Below, in pieces: positions 1 to 8,315 of a stretch of 54,465 nucleotides of DNA (position 1 is its first letter; each line of letters opens with the position of its first letter). The notes beneath the pieces were generated by a model, which saw nothing but the letters and a program-made list of their open reading frames with translations, was not told the origin of the DNA and ran no database searches. Source of the DNA: Alphaproteobacteria bacterium (GTDB taxonomy: Bacteria; Pseudomonadota; Alphaproteobacteria; Rhizobiales; Xanthobacteraceae); the NCBI GenBank assembly GCA_016869215.1, contig VGEP01000030.1, forward strand, positions 1 through 54,465, in the 5' to 3' direction. The translations under genes and the position numbers were made by a program.

Positions 1-18
1 CGGGTCGGGGCGCTGCGC

Positions 19-117
19 TCAACATGGGGCTCCGCGCCCCGCCCCGTTGCTTCGCCGAGCCAACAAGGCTCAAATCAACCTGGGGCTCTACTCATCGCTG
101 GATGAAAGTTGGGGCTC
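19..117. repeat. Three spaced TGGGGCTC repeats, possible insertion-sequence end
   Basis: The octamer TGGGGCTC occurs at 25-32, 81-88 and 110-117, and the first two copies are preceded by TCAAC. Short repeats of a TGGGGTC-like core spaced along the terminus are typical of IS21-type (istA/istB) ends. This would be the tip of an element whose body lies to the left of the window. No transposase is visible, so the assignment rests only on the repeats and on the abrupt change to AT-rich sequence just to the right. Confidence 0.35.
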
Positions 118-120
118 AGG

Positions 121-1080
121 TCACCTGGCGTCCAACGCTGATGGTTGCCCTCTCGGACAGATATCATCGGATAGCATTTGGGGGGGGCTGCCGCGAACTA
201 GCTCAGCAGCCAATTCGACGATAACATCGTGTTTCCAAATGGCCAGCCGGTCGATATTGTCAAAACAAACATATACACGAATGTCATGTAATTGCAGGAA
301 CTCGAGAAGGGAGAAGAGTCGCTCTAACGAGCCTATGCTGAAGTGATATCGTTTTTGTTGAGATGATAGTTCATCAGAAAGGTTCTGACCTAGATAATCT
401 GGTGTAAATTGGATATCATGTTTATCTCGAAACTCCATATAGGGCAACGATTTGTCGCTAAATATCAGGTATTTGTTGAAGGTAGACAGGAGTCCTGGCT
501 TTGAAGCCGTAGCGGCTTCGCGAATAGTTTCGTACATAGCCCGGCATATATAGTCGCGTATTGTGGCGCGCTTGTTCTCAAAAAGCTCGGGTCGAGCCAT
601 TGGGTCTATAATAAAAAATATTGTATTAAGTGAACCTCTAAGATCGTGTTCTAATTTTCGAACGAGCGTTGAGTTTCCGCAGCCCGCATAACCCTTTATT
701 ATTATGGAGCCGTCAAAGCCGATATCGACACGGCTTTTAATTTCGGCGTATTCTAATCGTTCAACGTAGATGTCTGACCAGAACGAAGCGGCGAGTTCCT
801 TGTAAAGCGGCGCAAGCTTTTCTGTTACCGGTGCAAAAGAAGGAAACTTTGAGTCTAGAAGCCGTTTGACTTGTTTGTCCGGCTGACTATTGGTCTGAGT
901 GTACAATAGTACAGCTTGAATTATCGCATCTAATGGGACGTTGAATTTTGTAAGCTTTTCGGTTATCCCTAACCAAGATGGGCGAATTTGATGACCTGGA
1001 GGCATGATTCGCAAGATCCCGATTTGTCGTTTGGCATAGCTATGCGATGAAATATATTCGGCTAGGGTTCTAGGTTGCAA
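121..1080 (-). CDS. AT-rich P-loop ATPase-like protein, probably 3'-truncated
   Basis: A 319-residue protein with a P-loop-like segment GYAGCGNST near residue 133 and a Walker B-like strand VYVCFDNIDRL near residue 270, resembling the AAA/STAND-type ATPases that sense or process nucleic acids or proteins. The Walker A lysine is Asn, so ATP hydrolysis is doubtful. Base composition is far more AT-rich than everything to its right, which suggests recent transfer. The last 20 or so residues are low in family character, and the stop lies at the border of putative insertion-sequence sequence, so the natural C-terminus was probably cut off. The specific family is not recognised. It could be a decaying gene or a regulatory pseudo-ATPase. 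Confidence 0.6.
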   Translation of the reverse strand: MQPRTLAEYISSHSYAKRQIGILRIMPPGHQIRPSWLGITEKLTKFNVPLDAIIQAVLLYTQTNSQPDKQVKRLLDSKFPSFAPVTEKLAPLYKELAASFWSDIYVERLEYAEIKSRVDIGFDGSIIIKGYAGCGNSTLVRKLEHDLRGSLNTIFFIIDPMARPELFENKRATIRDYICRAMYETIREAATASKPGLLSTFNKYLIFSDKSLPYMEFRDKHDIQFTPDYLGQNLSDELSSQQKRYHFSIGSLERLFSLLEFLQLHDIRVYVCFDNIDRLAIWKHDVIVELAAELVRGSPPQMLSDDICPRGQPSALDAR

Positions 1081-1150
1081 GCGGCCTATTGTTCAATTGG
1101 TGGGGGGCCAGGGAGACTGCTTGCGGTATCTAATTTTCTGACAGCATAAA

Positions 1151-2278
1151 ATGGCCACCGTCAGCAACACCCTCGTCGTCGGCGCCGGCATGGCGGGGCT
1201 TACGCTCGCGGTGGCGCTCAAGCGCAACGGCATCGGCTGCGAGATCGTCGAACTGCGCGAGCACCTGAGCGAGCCCGGCACCGGCATCTCGCTGCAAGGG
1301 CCGGCGCTGCGCGCGTTGCACACCGTGGGACTCGCCGAATCCTGTATTGCGCGTGGCTTCGGCTATTCGTTCTTCAAGGCCTGCGACGCGCAGGGCAACG
1401 TTACCGGCACGGTGGAGCTGCCGCGGCTCCTTGGCCCCGACTACCCCGCGACCGTCGGCATCATGCGTCACTGGGTGCATGAGGTGCTGGCGGAGGAGCT
1501 TGCGCGGCTCGGCGTGGCGGTGCGGCTCGGCACCACGCTGACATCGCTGGAGCAGAACGGAGACGGTGTTGACGTTGCCCTTAGCGACGGCACCCGCGCG
1601 CGCTACGACCTCGTTGTGGGTGCAGACGGCGTCAACTCCACGGTTCGCGAATTGACGTTCGGGCCGCAGCACGAGCCGCGCTACACCGGCCAGATGAACT
1701 GGCGCGCGACCGTGAGCCGGCCGCCGGAGGTGCTCGGCCGTTACTCTTATTTCGGGCCGACCAACAAGTCCGGCTTCAACCCGATCTCGCAGACCCAGAT
1801 GTACATCTACGCGCTCCAGAACGTGCCGGTGAAGCCGCGCTGGCCGGACGAGGAGCTGCCGGGGCGGCTGCGCGATCTCCTTTCCGAATTCGGCGGCGCG
1901 CTTGCGCGCGCGCGCGAGGAGGTTGTGTCGCCGGAACAGATCATCTGCCGCCCGACGTTCTCGCTCATCATGCCGCCGCCCTGGCACCGCGGGCGGGTGA
2001 TTGTGATCGGCGACGCCGCGCACGCCACCACCCCGCAGCTCGCGAGCGGGGCCTCGATCGCGATCGAGGACGCGGTGGTGCTGGCGCGGCGGCTCGCGGA
2101 TGGCGGGGGCGTCGAGGCCGTGCTGACCGATTTCACCGCACGGCGCTACGACCGCTGCCGCATGGTGGTACAGAACTCCGAGCGGCTCGGCGAGTGGGAG
2201 AAGCGGCCCGGCTCGCCCGACGACGATACGGTCAATGTGGTGGCGCGCTCCTACCAGGAATTGGCCAAGCCGGTGTAG
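1151..2278 (+). CDS. FAD-dependent aromatic-ring monooxygenase
   Basis: 375 residues of the PHBH-type class A flavoprotein monooxygenases, which hydroxylate aromatic or heteroaromatic acids with NAD(P)H and oxygen. The N-terminal dinucleotide fold carries GAGMAG at residues 11-16, the DG-type motif VVGADG lies near residue 157, and GDAAH followed by a long alpha-helical segment near residue 287 binds the FAD ribityl/phosphate. Length is normal for the family. It is read rightward, away from the AT-rich patch, and the next gene starts 31 bp later. Substrate cannot be told from sequence; salicylate-, nicotinate- and urate-type hydroxylases all share this frame. Confidence 0.85.
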   Translation: MATVSNTLVVGAGMAGLTLAVALKRNGIGCEIVELREHLSEPGTGISLQGPALRALHTVGLAESCIARGFGYSFFKACDAQGNVTGTVELPRLLGPDYPATVGIMRHWVHEVLAEELARLGVAVRLGTTLTSLEQNGDGVDVALSDGTRARYDLVVGADGVNSTVRELTFGPQHEPRYTGQMNWRATVSRPPEVLGRYSYFGPTNKSGFNPISQTQMYIYALQNVPVKPRWPDEELPGRLRDLLSEFGGALARAREEVVSPEQIICRPTFSLIMPPPWHRGRVIVIGDAAHATTPQLASGASIAIEDAVVLARRLADGGGVEAVLTDFTARRYDRCRMVVQNSERLGEWEKRPGSPDDDTVNVVARSYQELAKPV

Positions 2279-2309
2279 GATCGCCGGCGTCCGCAGGGAG
2301 GCCGGCGGC

Positions 2310-2957
2310 ATGTCCTTCGGTCGCTGGAAAATCCGGTTCGCAATCGCCGCTGCGGCGCTGCTCGCGCTCGCCGCGCCTCCGCCTGCCGCGGCGCCGTCCG
2401 ATCCGGCCGAGACGCCGAAGCAGGCTCCCGCTCATCCCTCGCTCGCCGGCCAGTTCCTCGTTGCCGCGGAAACCATGGGCGATCCGCGCTTCGCACAGAC
2501 GGTGATCCTGATGGTGCGGCACGACGCGAACGGCGCGCTCGGCATCGTGATCAACCGGCCGCTGCGCGAGCGCCCCGTGGGCGATCTTCTGGAGGCGCTG
2601 GGCGAGCCGCGCGGTGAGGCCACGGGCAATATGCGGCTGTTCTTCGGCGGGCCGGTGCAGCCGGAGCTCGGCTTCGTGATCCACACCGCCGATTATCGCA
2701 GACCGGAGAGCTTTCCGATCGGCAGCCGCTTCGCCATGACCGGCAGCAAGGAAATCATCGCCGACATTCTTAAGGGCAAAGGTCCCAGGAAAAGCCTGAT
2801 CGCCTTCGGCTACGCCGGCTGGGCGGCGGGCCAGCTCGAAAACGAGCTGAAGCTCAACGCCTGGCACACAGCCGCGGCCGACGAGCATCTGATCTTCGAC
2901 GAGGATCGCGGGCGTCTCTGGGAGCGCGCCATGGAGCGGCGGACGCGCGAGCTTTAA
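2310..2957 (+). CDS. YqgE/AlgH (UPF0301) family protein with signal peptide
   Basis: 215 residues from the ATG at 2310, chosen because AGGGAGG lies about 10 bp upstream. The body is a clear UPF0301/AlgH domain: residues in GQFLVAAETMGDPRFAQTVI and the GIVINRP strand are family hallmarks, as is FFGGPVQP. The biochemical role of the family is unknown; it has been linked to alginate regulation in pseudomonads. Unusually, this copy begins with a basic N-region and a hydrophobic Ala/Leu run ending in PPPAAAP, which reads as a Sec signal peptide or anchor, whereas standard family members are cytoplasmic. It is convergent with the desaturase gene, with a 20-bp gap. Confidence 0.85.
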   Translation: MSFGRWKIRFAIAAAALLALAAPPPAAAPSDPAETPKQAPAHPSLAGQFLVAAETMGDPRFAQTVILMVRHDANGALGIVINRPLRERPVGDLLEALGEPRGEATGNMRLFFGGPVQPELGFVIHTADYRRPESFPIGSRFAMTGSKEIIADILKGKGPRKSLIAFGYAGWAAGQLENELKLNAWHTAAADEHLIFDEDRGRLWERAMERRTREL

Positions 2958-2977
2958 CGCCGTGCCGCTACGGCCGC

Positions 2978-4003
2978 TCAGGCCGCCGCGCGCGCCTCGT
3001 GAAACGACACCAGCCGCCGCCGGGCCTCGTCCCACAACACAAGTCGCACGCAGCCCAGGCTTTCCAGCATCGTCAGGCGGCCGATGCCGCGCAGCTCCGG
3101 GTGATCGCGGAGCACATTGTGCAGCCGGTAATAGGGGATGCGGCTGCTCAAATGATGCACGTGATGGACACCGATGTTGGCCGTAAACCAGCGCAGGACC
3201 GCCGGCAGGTCATAATGCGAACTGCCGTGCAGCGCGGCCTCGTAGCGGTTCCATTCCTTGTCGCTCTCCCAGGCCGTATGCTCGAACTGGTGCTGCACGT
3301 AGAACAGCCAGACGCCGGCGGATGCGGCGAGCAGGATGATCGGAAGATGGACGAGCAGGAACGCCTTAACGCCGATCAGCCAGATCAGACCCGCCGCAAT
3401 CGAGGCGATCGCCGTGTTGGTCGCCATGGTGCTGAGCCACAGCCGCCAGCCGCTGCGCATCAGCCCGACCGGCAGCCGGTGCCGGACGATAAACAGATAC
3501 GCGGGCCCGATACCGAACATCACAGCCGGATGCCGGTAGAGCCGATACCGCAGCCGGCCCAGCTTCGGCAGCGCCCGGTACTCGCGCACCGTAAGCGTGT
3601 CGACGTCGCCGAAGCCGCGGCGGTCGAGATTGCCGGAGCCTGCATGATGCATGGCATGGGTGCGGCGCCAGAAGTGATACGGCGTCAGCGTCAGAACGCC
3701 GATGATGCGGCCGACCCAGTCGTTCGCCAGCCGGTGGCGGAAGAACGAACCGTGGCCGCAGTCGTGCTGGATCATGAACAGCCGCACCAGGAATCCGGCG
3801 GCAGGCAGGGCGAGCAGCAGCGAGAACCCACGGGTGACATCAAGCGTCGCCCAGATCGACGCCCACAGGGCCGCCAGCGGCACGATCGTAATCGCGACCT
3901 CGACGGCGCCCCGCCCGTTACTGGGTTTTCCGTAGCGCGCGAGAATCTTCGTCCACGCACGCGCATCGGTCGCGGGGCGTGCGTTAGCCTGACTGTCGGT
4001 CAA
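2978..4003 (-). CDS. Membrane fatty acid desaturase (delta-12 type)
   Basis: 341 residues with the three histidine boxes that hold the di-iron centre: HDCGH at 80-84, HAMHH at 116-120 and HHVHH near residue 280. Hydrophobic stretches around residues 35-75, 95-110 and 190-235 form the membrane spans, as expected for an integral acyl-lipid desaturase that introduces a double bond into membrane fatty acids using ferredoxin or a similar electron donor. The QHQFEHTAW segment before the third box is typical of the bacterial DesA-like group. It is monocistronic, transcribed leftward. Confidence 0.88.
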   Translation of the reverse strand: MTDSQANARPATDARAWTKILARYGKPSNGRGAVEVAITIVPLAALWASIWATLDVTRGFSLLLALPAAGFLVRLFMIQHDCGHGSFFRHRLANDWVGRIIGVLTLTPYHFWRRTHAMHHAGSGNLDRRGFGDVDTLTVREYRALPKLGRLRYRLYRHPAVMFGIGPAYLFIVRHRLPVGLMRSGWRLWLSTMATNTAIASIAAGLIWLIGVKAFLLVHLPIILLAASAGVWLFYVQHQFEHTAWESDKEWNRYEAALHGSSHYDLPAVLRWFTANIGVHHVHHLSSRIPYYRLHNVLRDHPELRGIGRLTMLESLGCVRLVLWDEARRRLVSFHEARAAA

Positions 4004-4155
4004 CGGCAGAGTTCCTTGTCGACGTGAGAACGGGACGGCGCGACGTCTCGGCCGAATCGCGCCGATCGCACTTCCGCAGGCGCGCGCTCCCTAGCATGGA
4101 ATTGCGGCGCTGGCCAACTTCGACGACACGGGGATGCGAGGCCGCCTCGCGGCGA

Positions 4156-4470
4156 TCAGTTCGCTGCCGTGGTGCGCTTGAGCGGGTAGGCGGAGCTGTC
4201 GTAGAGGCCGCGCATTTCCGGCATTCCAAAGCGCGCCTCATCGACTTCAAGATAGGCGCCAACCAGTGCGGCCGACGGCGCATCCTCGAACGCGAAGCGC
4301 AAGGCCTCCGCCGCGGTCTCGAACCGCCGGTAGGCAGCCACGCTCTTGCCCTTCCTGCTGCGGCTGGGGAATAGCTCGGCCGGCGCGCCATAGTCGAAGC
4401 TGGCGATGTCCTTCGTCAACTTTTGCACCCGATCGCGTGCGCGATTGAGCGCCTGAGTATCGTGCGTCAT
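4156..4470 (-). CDS. Small conserved hypothetical protein
   Basis: 104 residues from the ATG at 4470, selected because AGGAG lies 7 bp upstream; an upstream in-frame extension has no such signal. The protein is soluble and helical, with KLTKDIASFDYGAPAELF near the N-terminus and a central RRFETAAEALRFAFED helix. I do not recognise a named domain. Proteins of this size and character are common as lone genes in Rhizobiales. It stands alone between the desaturase and glpD, both at some distance. Confidence 0.6.
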   Translation of the reverse strand: MTHDTQALNRARDRVQKLTKDIASFDYGAPAELFPSRSRKGKSVAAYRRFETAAEALRFAFEDAPSAALVGAYLEVDEARFGMPEMRGLYDSSAYPLKRTTAAN

Positions 4471-4694
4471 TGAAACTCCTGTTCGAACGGCGAACTGCCG
4501 TCCCAAGCTTGCCCAAAATGAAAACGAGCGTCGCCAAAGCAACGCCAGTTACATAGTCACGAATTCCGTAAACGCCAGGGGTCCGGGTCTGCCGTCCCGC
4601 GCCTTGTGGGCCGGGCCGCGTGCGCCTTGAGCCGGTCGTGCTCCGCGCGCATCCTGCTTCAGAACCGAATCACCGGAGCGCGCGTCGCGCGGAT

Positions 4695-6167
4695 ATGGCC
4701 GATTACGACCTCGCCATCGTCGGCGGCGGCATCAACGGCGCGGGCATCGCGCGCGACGCCGCAGGCCGCGGGTTGCGCGTTCTGCTGATCGAGCAGGACG
4801 ATCTGGCGTCCGGCACCTCGCAGTCCTCCACAAAATTGATCCACGGCGGCTTGCGCTATCTCGAAGCCGGCGCATTCATGCTGGTGCGCGAGGCGCTGTC
4901 CGAGCGCGAACTGCTCCTGCGCATGGCGCCGCATCTGGTGCGGCCGATGCGCTTCGTGCTGCCCGCCGATCCGGGTCCGCGGCCGGCCTGGATGCTGCGG
5001 CTCGGCCTGTTCATGTACGACTGGCTCGGCGCGCGGAAGATCCTGCCGGGCACGCGCACGCTCGACCTGACGCATCATCCGGCCGGCGATCCGCTGATGC
5101 GGAAATTCCGTTCGGGCTTCGAATACTCCGATTGCGCGGTGGACGGATCGCGCATGGTCGTGCTCAACGCGGTCGACGCCGCCGAGCGCGGCGCGACCAT
5201 TCGGACCCGGGCGCGGCTCGCGCGCGCCGAGCGCGAGGCGGAATGGCGGCTGATCCTGAACGTAAAGGGTCTGCGCGAGGTTGCGACCGCACGCGCGCTG
5301 GTGAATGCCGCGGGCCCCTGGGTCGGATCGGTCGCGCAGACGGTGATCCGCCTTCCCGGCGAGCAGCCGGTGCGGCTGATCAAGGGCAGTCATATCGTGG
5401 TGCGCAAGCTGTTCGATCACGACAGCGGCTACATCTTCCAGTTGCCCGAGAAGCGCATCGTGTTCGCGCTGCCGTTCGCGGGCGAGTTCACGCTGATCGG
5501 CACCACCAACAAGGAGTTCGACGGCGGTCTCGATTCGCTGGCCCCCGACGCCGACGAGGTGGTCTATCTCTGCAATGCGGCGAACGAGTTTTTCCGCACC
5601 CGCGTCGGCCCGGACGACGTGGTCTGGGCGTTCGCCGGCGTGCGCGCGCTCTACGACGACGGCGCGGGCCGTCCGGAGGATGTAACGCGCGACTACTACC
5701 TCGCGCTCGACGAACGCTTCGGCGCTGCGCCGCTGCTCACGGTCTACGGTGGCAAGATCACGACGTTCCGCAGGCTCGCTGAGGACGCGCTCGGAAAGCT
5801 CGCGCACTTCTTCCAGATGAACCGGCGCTGGACCGCGACCGCGCCGCTGCCGGGCGGCGACTTCCTGTGGGACGGCATCGGCACGCGCGTGGCGCAGACG
5901 CTGCGGTCCTGGCCGTTCTTGCGCGAGGACGAGGCGCAGCGCATGGTGCGGGCCTACGGCACGCGCATCGACCGCATCATGCGCGCGGCGACAAGGCGCG
6001 AGGACATCGGCCCGTTCTTCGGTCCTTTAAGCGCCGCAGAGGTGCGCTATCTCATGCACCAGGAGTTCGCGCGCGAGCCCGACGACGTGCTGTGGCGGCG
6101 CAGCAAGCTCGGGCTGGTGCTCGACGCGGAAGAGAAGGCGACGCTGGCGGCGTTTATGACGGGTTAG
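4695..6167 (+). CDS. glpD: Aerobic glycerol-3-phosphate dehydrogenase
   Basis: 490 residues from the ATG at 4695. This membrane-associated flavoprotein oxidises glycerol 3-phosphate to dihydroxyacetone phosphate and passes electrons to quinone. The FAD fold has GGGINGAG at residues 10-17, followed by the family signature LASGTSQSSTKLIHGGLRYL (37-56). FALPFAGEFTLIGTTN and the YGGKITTFR segment are further GlpD hallmarks, and the C-terminal helical cap domain is complete. It belongs functionally with the glycerol kinase gene at 10616-12108, but four unrelated genes lie between them, so the usual glp operon is split. Confidence 0.95.
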   Translation: MADYDLAIVGGGINGAGIARDAAGRGLRVLLIEQDDLASGTSQSSTKLIHGGLRYLEAGAFMLVREALSERELLLRMAPHLVRPMRFVLPADPGPRPAWMLRLGLFMYDWLGARKILPGTRTLDLTHHPAGDPLMRKFRSGFEYSDCAVDGSRMVVLNAVDAAERGATIRTRARLARAEREAEWRLILNVKGLREVATARALVNAAGPWVGSVAQTVIRLPGEQPVRLIKGSHIVVRKLFDHDSGYIFQLPEKRIVFALPFAGEFTLIGTTNKEFDGGLDSLAPDADEVVYLCNAANEFFRTRVGPDDVVWAFAGVRALYDDGAGRPEDVTRDYYLALDERFGAAPLLTVYGGKITTFRRLAEDALGKLAHFFQMNRRWTATAPLPGGDFLWDGIGTRVAQTLRSWPFLREDEAQRMVRAYGTRIDRIMRAATRREDIGPFFGPLSAAEVRYLMHQEFAREPDDVLWRRSKLGLVLDAEEKATLAAFMTG

Positions 6168-6289
6168 GTTCGGTTATCGCTGCGGCGGACAATTCGCCGC
6201 GCGCACTGTTGCCCCAATTCACAGAAAGCCGTTGACAACGCGCCGCGTTTGACGTGCCTTCCCCGCGACACTCGTCAAGGGAGGACCAT

Positions 6290-7258
6290 ATGCACGCCAT
6301 GTTGCGCACGCTCGCGCTTGCCGCGCTCGCCGCCGTCGTTCTGTCGCCCGCGCAGGCGCAGAACTATCCGGACAAGCCGATCCGCATCATGGCGCCGTTC
6401 CCGCCGGGCGGCCTGGTCGACGTGCTGGCGCGCGCGCTCGGCGAGGAGATGTCGAAGGCGCTCGGCCAGCCGGTGATCGTGGAGAACAAGCCCGGCGCGG
6501 GCGGCAACATCGGCGCCGCCGAAGTCGCCAAGGCCGCGCCCGACGGCTACACGCTGCTGATGACGTCGCCCGGAATCCAGAGCATCAACCAGTTCCTGTA
6601 CCAGTCCATGCCGTTCGACCCGGCGAAGGCGTTCGTGCCGATCTCCAACGTCGCCGACATGACCATGCTGGTGGCGGTGCACCCGAAGACCGGCATCAAG
6701 GATCTCAAAGGTCTGCTCGACTTCGCCCGCGCCAATCCAGGCAAGCTCAATTTCGGCTCGGCCGGTATCGGCACCACCGGGCACCTGGGCCAGGAGCTGC
6801 TGGTGCACGTCGGCAAGATCAAGGTCACGCACGTGCCCTATCGCGGCGCTGCGCCCGCGGTGAAGGACCTGATTGCGGGCCAGATCGAAGGCACGGTCGA
6901 CAATCCGCCGACCGTGGTTGCGCATATCCGGGCGGGCACCATCACGGCGCTGGCGGTCGCGGGCAAGCAGCGCATTTCGGTGCTGCCGAACGTGCCGACC
7001 GCGGCGGAAGCGGGCCTGCCCGGCTGGGAGGCGTCGTCGTGGTTCGGCCTGGTCGCGCCCGCGGGCACGCCGCCGGCCATTATCAAGCGGCTGCATGCCG
7101 TGGTGGCGAATGCGGTGAAGTCGCCGCTGATGCAGAAGCTTTCCGAGCGCGGCATGCGCATGATCGGCGACAGCCCCGAGGAGTTCGGCGCCTATATCGT
7201 CGCCGAGCGCAAGAAGTGGGGCGAGATCATCAAGGCGGCGAACATCAAGATCCAGTGA
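6290..7258 (+). CDS. Bug/TctC-family periplasmic solute receptor (1st of 6)
   Basis: 322 residues from the ATG at 6290, with AAGGGAGG about 7 bp upstream. A signal peptide ending ...SPAQAQ precedes the mature start NYPDKPIRIMAPFPPGG, the first signature of the Bug (Bordetella uptake gene) family; ENKPGAGGNIG and HVPYRGAAPA are the second and third. Bug proteins bind carboxylates, amino acids or aromatic acids in the periplasm and classically feed a tripartite tricarboxylate transporter. No TctA or TctB gene is nearby. It is followed by a convergent VOC gene. The ligand cannot be inferred. Confidence 0.92.
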   Translation: MHAMLRTLALAALAAVVLSPAQAQNYPDKPIRIMAPFPPGGLVDVLARALGEEMSKALGQPVIVENKPGAGGNIGAAEVAKAAPDGYTLLMTSPGIQSINQFLYQSMPFDPAKAFVPISNVADMTMLVAVHPKTGIKDLKGLLDFARANPGKLNFGSAGIGTTGHLGQELLVHVGKIKVTHVPYRGAAPAVKDLIAGQIEGTVDNPPTVVAHIRAGTITALAVAGKQRISVLPNVPTAAEAGLPGWEASSWFGLVAPAGTPPAIIKRLHAVVANAVKSPLMQKLSERGMRMIGDSPEEFGAYIVAERKKWGEIIKAANIKIQ

Positions 7259-7267
7259 GCGGCGGCT

Positions 7268-8182
7268 TTACCCGCCCAGCCGGTAACCGTCATCGGAGAA
7301 CCGGAACAGCGACTGCGCGCGTTTGACGCGCGCGGTCGGGCCCGCGACGATTCCCCACTGGTCGACGCGGCCGGGCGGCCATTTCCAGTCGTCCGGCGTG
7401 CGCGCGACGTGGTCCTCAGTGACCAGCTGCATCTCGGAGGTGTATTCCAGCGGCAGTTCCTCCGGCCCGCAGAAATAGGCGAACGCGTTGTTGCCCGGCC
7501 CGTGGCGGCCCGGACCCCATTCCACCGGATAGCCGTGGTCGCGCATGCGGCCGATGCCGCGCATGACCGAATCCAGATCGGGCATTTCAAACGCCACGTG
7601 ATTGAGCGTGGCGTCCTTATTGAAGCCGATCACCATGCTGTGGTGGTCGGCGTTGCAGCGGAGAAAGCGGAAGTTGTTGGCGTGGTCCGACAGCCGGAAA
7701 CCGAGCGCATCGCGCATGAAGGCGAAGGTCGCCTCGTTGTCGGCGCAATTGAGATTGGCGTGCGAAATCTTTCGCGGCCGGTCGGGCCTGTCGGCTATGT
7801 CCTTGCGGTCGGCGACATCGCAGACCACCGCGAAGTTGCGTTGCTCAGGGTCTTTGAAGCCGAATCCGTAGCCGCCGCCGGGCCAGGGCAGCGCGCGCGG
7901 CGCGCCGTCGGCCGGACGGCCCGCGGCCTGCACCTGCGCATAGAGCGCGTCGACCGTGGCGCGGTCGGCGGCGTCGAACACGACGCGGATCATGCCGGCG
8001 CGCGGCGCGCGGTGGATCGACAGAATGTGGTGAAAGGCGCCGGTGCCCCGGAAAAAGGCGGCATCGGCCGTGCTTGCGGCCGGCTCGAGATTCCAGACCT
8101 CCGTGAAGAACCGCGTCGCGGTTTCGAGATCGGTGACGGCAAGGACGACGGAACGGACGGCGCGGACGCGGGCTTGGGGCAT
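7268..8182 (-). CDS. Tandem VOC-superfamily protein, ring-cleavage dioxygenase-like
   Basis: 304 residues with two vicinal-oxygen-chelate modules, roughly 5-125 and 140-260. The second holds candidate metal ligands His in ISHANLN, His in LNHVAFEM and Glu in PLEYTSEM, the spacing expected of type I extradiol dioxygenases that cleave catechol-type rings. The first module looks structural. Neighbouring catabolic genes (Bug receptor, alpha/beta hydrolase) support a role in aromatic degradation, since extradiol cleavage products are usually processed by hydrolases. A non-oxidative VOC enzyme such as an epimerase or lyase remains possible. Confidence 0.8.
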   Translation of the reverse strand: MPQARVRAVRSVVLAVTDLETATRFFTEVWNLEPAASTADAAFFRGTGAFHHILSIHRAPRAGMIRVVFDAADRATVDALYAQVQAAGRPADGAPRALPWPGGGYGFGFKDPEQRNFAVVCDVADRKDIADRPDRPRKISHANLNCADNEATFAFMRDALGFRLSDHANNFRFLRCNADHHSMVIGFNKDATLNHVAFEMPDLDSVMRGIGRMRDHGYPVEWGPGRHGPGNNAFAYFCGPEELPLEYTSEMQLVTEDHVARTPDDWKWPPGRVDQWGIVAGPTARVKRAQSLFRFSDDGYRLGG

Positions 8183-8315
8183 TGCTGCTCTCGGATGGGG
8201 GACTGATGGCGGCGCCTGATAGCACGGCTGTTTTCGCGCTGCACGCCTTACGCGCGCTTTTCACCGCGCGAGGCTTCGGCTATGCCCGAGGCGAACGTCG
8301 CGCGATTGAAGAGAC

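Noticed and set aside
1130-2311. Long leftward open frame opposite the flavin monooxygenase
   Set aside because: Arg/Pro/His-rich antisense shadow; the rightward frame has all FAD motifs.
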